Shown here piece by piece: positions 59,631-64,000 of a DNA stretch of 64,000 nucleotides. Under the pieces are notes generated by a model. It was not told the origin of the DNA and made no database searches. It was given only the letters and a program-made list of their open reading frames with translations. Positions within the stretch are counted from its first letter, which is position 1, and every line of letters begins with the position of its first letter. The DNA is from CAVVAE01 sp963746185 (GTDB taxonomy: Bacteria; Actinomycetota; Actinomycetes; Propionibacteriales; Nocardioidaceae): positions 248,001 to 312,000 of the forward strand of contig CAVVAE010000004.1 of assembly GCA_963746185.1 (NCBI GenBank), given 5' to 3'. The position numbers and the translations under genes were made by a program.

Positions 59631-61084
59631 TCCTCGACGAAGACGCGTTTTGTCTCAGTGATCCGGTCCGGTTGGCTGCGGGAGAGTACGACGAGGTACA
59701 CCACGCCGATTACCATCCAGATCCCGGCTGCCGGTCCGGCATACGACAGCGGCTTTTCCAATGGCGTGATGAAGTCGAAGACGGGAATCCCCGCGCCGGC
59801 GCAGAACGACGGGATAAACGCGAGTGCACCCAGCACCGGCACGACCCCGTGCAGTAACCAGTTGAACTCGTCGCGACGGTAGCGCCAGAAGTACACGAAG
59901 CACGCGATGTTGAGCAGGATGTACATCGGCGCGAAGATGTCCACCAGGATCGTGGCCAGGATCAGGAAGCCCGTGTAGGGGTCGTACTGGTTGCCGAGCC
60001 AGAGTGCCACGCCGACACTCACCACGAGCTGGGTGACCAGCGCGAGCATCGGCGAACCTCGGGTCAGGGCCCCGTACTGCGTCGGAAGCAGCCGGATCCG
60101 ACCCATCGAGAACATCGTGCGCGTGGACGAGTTGTTGGCTGCGTTTTGGTTCGCGATCACGGAGTTGACCAGCGCGACGAAGACGAGCACGAAGCCGACC
60201 GTGCCCCAGGCGTCACGAGCGAGCAGGTTCTGCCAGGGGTTGCCGTCCCCGGCACCGACGAATCCGGTCATCTTTTCCGGGCCGAACGTGATGGTGCTGG
60301 CGTAGGTGTTGAGGAGGTAGAAGAGGCCGATCCCGATGCAGGAGAAGATGATGGCCCGGTTGACCGTCCGCTGCGGCTCGTGCGCCTCTTCCGCGATCGG
60401 CGCTGCCTCCTCGAACCCGATGAACGCGAGGATCGTGAAGATCGAGCCCACGATCACCCCGGAGAAGCCCTCGTACTCGGGGTTGTTGGCATAGTGGGTG
60501 CCGAACACCTCGAGCGTGTTGTCGCTGCCAGCCTGGACGATGAGGGTCAGCGCCAGCGCGACGAACACGAGGATCTCGAAGGCACCGAGCAGGATGCCCG
60601 TCCCCGTCGACGCCTTGATGCCGCGGTAACCCAGCCAGAACACGAACAGGCAGACGAGCACTGTCCAGAGCCACCAGAGGTCCGGCGACCAGCCCCATTC
60701 CGCATTCGTAGTGCCGGCGACGACGAAGCCCATCTGCAGGGCCAGGAACGGGCCACCGACGAGGATCCCGAGCAGGAAGCCCCACCCCACCAGGAATCCC
60801 ACCGCAGGATGGAGCCCGTTGCTCGCATAGGTGTAGAAGGACCCGGCCGTAGGCATGTGCTTGGAGAGCTGACCGATCGAGACGGCGGCCAACAGAGACG
60901 CGACGAGGGCGAACATCACCGACAGCGGCGCGGCACCGCCACTGAAGGTGATACCGCCCGGGATCGAGAACGCGGTCGCGATCGCCGGGGCCATGAAGGT
61001 GATGGACTGGAACAGAACTCCGCTGAACCCGACTGCGCCCCTCCGCAATCCCTGGGGTTGGTGTGCACCAGCAACGTTGGCCAT
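59627..61084 (-). CDS. APC family permease coupled to the amidase
   Basis: This 485-residue protein has 12 transmembrane helices. Motifs include the early QSITFMAPAIATAFSIPGGI, the IAFIGFEEAAPIAEEAHEPQRT loop characteristic of the APC superfamily, and NANNSSTRTMFSMGRIRLLP. It resembles AAT/ethanolamine-type permeases. Because it is translationally coupled to the formamidase (4-base overlap at 59627-59630), it probably imports a nitrogen compound whose amide is hydrolysed. Start ATG 61084 follows GGAGAGCGCG. Confidence 0.88.
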   Translation of the reverse strand: MANVAGAHQPQGLRRGAVGFSGVLFQSITFMAPAIATAFSIPGGITFSGGAAPLSVMFALVASLLAAVSIGQLSKHMPTAGSFYTYASNGLHPAVGFLVGWGFLLGILVGGPFLALQMGFVVAGTTNAEWGWSPDLWWLWTVLVCLFVFWLGYRGIKASTGTGILLGAFEILVFVALALTLIVQAGSDNTLEVFGTHYANNPEYEGFSGVIVGSIFTILAFIGFEEAAPIAEEAHEPQRTVNRAIIFSCIGIGLFYLLNTYASTITFGPEKMTGFVGAGDGNPWQNLLARDAWGTVGFVLVFVALVNSVIANQNAANNSSTRTMFSMGRIRLLPTQYGALTRGSPMLALVTQLVVSVGVALWLGNQYDPYTGFLILATILVDIFAPMYILLNIACFVYFWRYRRDEFNWLLHGVVPVLGALAFIPSFCAGAGIPVFDFITPLEKPLSYAGPAAGIWMVIGVVYLVVLSRSQPDRITETKRVFVEE

Positions 61085-61277
61085 CGCGCTCTCCGTTCGG
61101 AAGTGGCCCCGAGTGTTCCGCCGACTGACTTTATCGCCGTCGAGTCACTACTGCATCCGTCACTGGATCGATCGCCATCCACACCGCAAAGCCAAGAAAC
61201 CACGTTCTTCACGTGGCCCGTGGAGTGCGTCAGACTTTCTGGCAGGCTTGTTGCAAACCACAAGCGGAAGGAGCCCC

Positions 61278-62114
61278 ATGCTTTCGTTGGTCGCGGAAGG
61301 TGTGCTGGTCCACCAGAGCGAGCTGCTCCAGAACAACGCCGCTGTCGTACAAGGCCGGGCCGGCGTGTTGCTCATCGACGCAGGGATAACAGGCGATGAG
61401 ATGGCCTGCCTCGCGAACGACCTTCGCGAGTTGGGCCAGCCCGTGGTGGCAGGCTTCTCGACGCATCCTGATTGGGACCACGTGCTCTGGCACGCCGGGC
61501 TCGGCGAAGCGCCTCGCTACGGCACAGCCCGCTGCGCAGATTTTATGCGAGATCTGCGCTCGAAGGCGGACTGGAAGGCCCGCGTCGCCGAGGGGTTACC
61601 GCCAGAAATTGCCGAGGGGATATCGCTGGACCTGTTCGGCCTCATCACCGGTCTGCCCGCCGGAACTGCGCAGATTCCTTGGGATGGCCCTCAAGTCCGG
61701 ATGATCGAACATCCGGCGCATGCACCAGGCCATGCGGCGTTGTTCATCGAAGAACGCGGGGTTCTCGTCGCCGGCGACATGCTCTCTGATGTCTTCATTC
61801 CGATGCTCGACGACTGGACCAGCACCAATGACCCGATCGAGGAATACCTCATCGGGCTACGGCTGCTCGAGAGCGTGGCGGACGACGTCGATGTCCTCAT
61901 CCCCGGTCACGGGTTCGTCGGCGGAGCTGATCAGGTACACGCACGGATCGAACAGGACCGCGCGTACATACATGCCCTGCGCGACGGCCATGATCCCGAT
62001 GACCCGCGGATCGGCCCATCGGCCAAGCCCGGCTGGGAATGGGTCGGCGACATCCACGCCGGGCAAGCCCAAAGCCTCGCCGAAAGAAACGCACGCGACG
62101 CGACGCCACGCTAG
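61278..62114 (+). CDS. Metallo-beta-lactamase fold hydrolase
   Basis: This 278-residue protein has the MBL fold with the zinc motif THPDWDHVLWHAGLG (the usual HxHxDH is HxDWDH here, so the second His is replaced by Asp), HAPGHAALFIEERGVLVAGDML, and IPGHGFVGG with the late His. The replacement suggests an altered metal site, but several MBL subgroups tolerate it. Start ATG 61278 has GGAAGGAG upstream. It is divergent from the permease, with 193 bases between. Confidence 0.82.
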   Translation: MLSLVAEGVLVHQSELLQNNAAVVQGRAGVLLIDAGITGDEMACLANDLRELGQPVVAGFSTHPDWDHVLWHAGLGEAPRYGTARCADFMRDLRSKADWKARVAEGLPPEIAEGISLDLFGLITGLPAGTAQIPWDGPQVRMIEHPAHAPGHAALFIEERGVLVAGDMLSDVFIPMLDDWTSTNDPIEEYLIGLRLLESVADDVDVLIPGHGFVGGADQVHARIEQDRAYIHALRDGHDPDDPRIGPSAKPGWEWVGDIHAGQAQSLAERNARDATPR

Positions 62115-62244
62115 CGATCCGCTTGCGACGCAAGATGACCCTGCCAAATTCTTGACTCAAACCACGCGGGATGGGTACGGCCCAACCGTCCGTATGACGC
62201 GGATGTAGTCTGCGAAACCACTTCATCTGTTGGAAGGAGACACG

Positions 62245-62463
62245 ATGACCACCACGCCTGATGAACCGCTCCGCGACGAGGACATGGAGACCACGGCTCT
62301 CTCTGGTAATCCCGGTCCGGGCGGCGATGCAGATGGCACCGACGGGGACTCCGGGGACGCTGACGGCACCGACGGCGACTCGACCGACAGCACCGACGGA
62401 GACTCCAGTGACTCTGACGGCACCGACGGAGACTCAAGTGACTCTGACGGAACCGACAGCTGA
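62245..62463 (+). CDS. Asp/Gly/Ser repeat peptide (candidate modified-peptide precursor)
   Basis: This 72-residue protein has a leader-like N-terminus (residues 1-27, MTTTPDEPLRDEDMETTALS followed by GNPGPGG) and a 45-residue repeat of DGTDGDS-type units (residues 28-72), with no aromatic, Cys or Lys residues in the repeat. It has an AAGGAG site at good spacing. Thirteen bases later the JmjC/cupin oxygenase gene starts, followed by a sucraseferredoxin-like gene. An acidic, repeated core beside a 2-oxoglutarate oxygenase suggests that Asp residues may be hydroxylated. This is inference; no family match is known to me. Confidence 0.75.
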   Translation: MTTTPDEPLRDEDMETTALSGNPGPGGDADGTDGDSGDADGTDGDSTDSTDGDSSDSDGTDGDSSDSDGTDS

Positions 62464-62475
62464 TTTGGGTTCCCC

Positions 62476-63621
62476 TTGGACGCACTTGACCTGTTGAGTG
62501 GAGATGCCCAGGCCTTTCTCTCGAAGGTCTGGGCATCGCACGCGCATGTGCACAAGGCGGACCCCGATCAGCTGGCCGATCTCCTTTCCCTCGACGACGT
62601 AGACACGTTGCTCACCAGCAGCGCGCTTCGCACACCCGCTCTCCGCGTCGCCAAAGATGGAACCGTGCTGCCTCGCTCGGCGTACACGCGACATGCGACG
62701 ATCGCGGGTGAGCAGCTGACCGGCCTTGTCGATGCCCGACGCGTGGTGAAACTGTTCGACGACGGCGCCACGCTCGTCCTGCAGGGGCTGCACCGATACT
62801 GGCCGCCTCTGACGCAGCTGATCCGCAAGCTTGAACGCTCCCTCGGTCACCCATGTCAGGCCAACGCCTACCTCACGCCTCCCGGCGCCCAGGGATTTGC
62901 GTTGCACAGCGACACCCATGACGTGTTCGTCTTCCAGACGTACGGCGCCAAGCAATGGGAAGTCCATGACCGCGGATCGCAGTTGGACGTGTTGATGGAG
63001 GCCGGCACCTGCATGTACTTGCCCGCTGGCACCCAGCACGCCGCGCGTACGCAAGACACGGCTTCCCTTCATGTGACAGTGGGGATCAACCAGGTCACCT
63101 ATCGAGATGCCGTGCACGACATCATCAAGGGCGTGCTGGACGACGCGAGGTACTCCGAGCGGCTCCCGGCTGCCTACCTGGATGATCCAACTTCGTTGGC
63201 CGCAGGATTGTCCGCCGAGCTGACGAGTCTCTACGAGCGGTTGGCCCGTCTCGACGCTGACGAACTCGCGGATCAGCACGTGTCCCGGTTCCTGACGACG
63301 CGTGGGGCCGAGCTCAAGGGGGCGATCCAGGACTCGTTGTCTGTCTCCGCGATCGAAGACGACACGGTTCTTGCGCGCCGGGCGGGAGCTGTTTGTCTCG
63401 TTGCACATTCGCCGAGGAGACCCGAAGAGGTGACCCTGCTGCTTGGGGATCGTGAGCTTCACCTGCCCGACTGGCTCGGCGACGTGGCAGACCACCTCGC
63501 CGGCTTGCCCGACCATTCGAGCCTGCGACCTCGAGATCTCTCACCCTGGCTCGATGAGCAGAGTCGGCTCGTGCTGTCGCGTCGGCTGGTTCGCGAAGGC
63601 CTGCTGAGGGTGGCTGGTTGA
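62476..63621 (+). CDS. JmjC/cupin-fold 2-oxoglutarate oxygenase (RoxA/YcfD-like)
   Basis: This 381-residue protein has the double-stranded beta-helix of JmjC ribosomal oxygenases. The iron ligands are His144 and Asp146 (FALHSDTHD) and His188 (GTQHAA), with a Lys/Arg-rich region behind. The central AYLTPPGAQGF segment and the C-terminal dimerisation and winged-helix-like parts follow the RoxA/YcfD layout. Known members hydroxylate ribosomal protein Arg or His. Here the gene lies between an Asp-rich repeat peptide and a sucraseferredoxin-like gene, so the repeat peptide may be the substrate. The start is TTG 62476, with a weak site. Confidence 0.85.
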   Translation: MDALDLLSGDAQAFLSKVWASHAHVHKADPDQLADLLSLDDVDTLLTSSALRTPALRVAKDGTVLPRSAYTRHATIAGEQLTGLVDARRVVKLFDDGATLVLQGLHRYWPPLTQLIRKLERSLGHPCQANAYLTPPGAQGFALHSDTHDVFVFQTYGAKQWEVHDRGSQLDVLMEAGTCMYLPAGTQHAARTQDTASLHVTVGINQVTYRDAVHDIIKGVLDDARYSERLPAAYLDDPTSLAAGLSAELTSLYERLARLDADELADQHVSRFLTTRGAELKGAIQDSLSVSAIEDDTVLARRAGAVCLVAHSPRRPEEVTLLLGDRELHLPDWLGDVADHLAGLPDHSSLRPRDLSPWLDEQSRLVLSRRLVREGLLRVAG

Positions 63622-64000
63622 CCAACTTTCGATGTTCGTCAGCAAGCCTGGCCCGTCTTGAACCGCTGATCGGCACAGCATCGACGGTTCGGAGTTTTCT
63701 GCTCGTGGAGTTCTCCGGCGCCTGGGGTCGAGACGCGCTTCGGGACGCCCGACTTCCCGACAGCGTGCGGCGCCGACTGGTAGACACGTCGCAGACCGGC
63801 GTCAAGACGCTGCTGGTGCGTCGACATGGGCGCACACAACCCACCGCCGAGACACACCTGTTTATCGCTCACACACACCCAGAGCACCCCTGGATGGAAT
63901 CCACGCGTCTGGACAGGATCGAAGACCTGCTGGACGTCGACCTGGATCGCGTGCGCGACGGCGTAAGCATCGGGCTCACCCCACACCTGGGTCCGGTCGT
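63618..64000 (+). CDS. Sucraseferredoxin-like protein (partial, right edge)
   Basis: The frame starts at TTG 63618 (TTGA overlaps the oxygenase stop) and runs off the window after about 127 residues. The N-terminus has FRCSSASLARLEPLIGTAS, then SFLLVEFSGAWGRDAL, DTSQTGVKTLLVRRHGR and THPEHPWMESTRLDRIEDLLDVDL, typical of the sucraseferredoxin-like family whose C-terminal thioredoxin-like domain binds a [2Fe-2S] cluster. That domain lies outside the window. The four-base overlap makes it part of the same operon as the oxygenase, so it may supply electrons or bind the modified peptide. Confidence 0.85.
   Translation, partial: MTNFRCSSASLARLEPLIGTASTVRSFLLVEFSGAWGRDALRDARLPDSVRRRLVDTSQTGVKTLLVRRHGRTQPTAETHLFIAHTHPEHPWMESTRLDRIEDLLDVDLDRVRDGVSIGLTPHLGPV

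Noticed and set aside
60146..61399. Long plus-strand open frame, 417 codons
   Set aside because: It lies antisense to the permease gene and its translation is Arg/Asp/Glu-rich with no domain; it is a shadow of the high-GC third codon position.

Overview
The window is high-GC DNA with short intergenic gaps, frequent GTG/TTG starts and 4-base start/stop overlaps. Its gene content (oligoribonuclease Orn, an ANTAR regulator, a DasR-type GntR regulator with its operator, MMPL transporters, PGPGW-like and DUF7144-like small membrane proteins, a sucraseferredoxin-like protein) is that of an actinobacterium, most like the Nocardioidaceae. This placement is an inference from gene families, not from a marker-gene comparison.

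Left part (1-17,915). This is ordinary mosaic chromosome: a PrsW-type protease, tRNA-Arg(TCT) followed by a tandem copy of its own 3' half, a frameshifted DUF2306-like gene, a flavin/PNPOx-type protein, a GAP/LysE-like exporter, orn and tRNA-His. After these come a GAF-ANTAR regulator, a MauE/DsbA redox pair, a large XRE regulator, a pirin, a stand-alone LanC-like protein with an all-cysteine zinc site, and a TetR gene divergent from a GcvT-like/FAD-oxidoreductase pair. A 51-bp tandem hairpin repeat and a GT-C glycosyltransferase close this part.

Central part (17,916-31,396). A tRNA-Lys(CTT) gene and an imperfect copy (31 of 32 bases) of its 3' end bracket about 13.4 kb. Between them lie a pentose catabolism set (xylA, xylB, two ROK regulators, an RbsA/RbsC/RbsB-like ABC sugar importer, a Gfo/Idh/MocA dehydrogenase, a sugar phosphate isomerase/epimerase) and a cyclase-fold protein. 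It looks like an old island integrated at the tRNA, but I see no integrase. A LacI regulator and a divergent phytanoyl-CoA dioxygenase-like gene sit just outside.

Right-centre (33,762-50,904). This holds an amino-acid permease, an MMPL transporter, a doubly frameshifted beta-propeller lipoprotein, and a secreted GH20 hexosaminidase whose promoter contains a DasR-type operator, with a matching GntR regulator downstream. Next is an operon of membrane protein, glutamate decarboxylase and cardiolipin synthase, then a CYTH protein, two DUF7144-like paralogues, and an intracellular subtilisin paired with a small inhibitor-like protein. A palindrome TCACCC-N5-GGGTGA recurs upstream of the GAP gene, the gad operon and both DUF7144-like genes, and suggests a shared regulon.

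Right end (51,279-64,000). This holds a second MMPL transporter, an LLM flavin oxidoreductase, a decayed alpha/beta hydrolase, a LuxR regulator divergent from a BBE-type oxidase, exonuclease III, a translationally coupled amino-acid permease/formamidase pair and an MBL hydrolase. Last is a three-gene unit: a 72-residue Asp/Gly/Ser repeat peptide, a JmjC/cupin 2-oxoglutarate oxygenase, and a sucraseferredoxin-like protein cut by the window end. That unit is the best candidate for an undescribed peptide-modification system. Several genes are broken by single missing G/C bases, which may be assembly errors rather than true pseudogenes.
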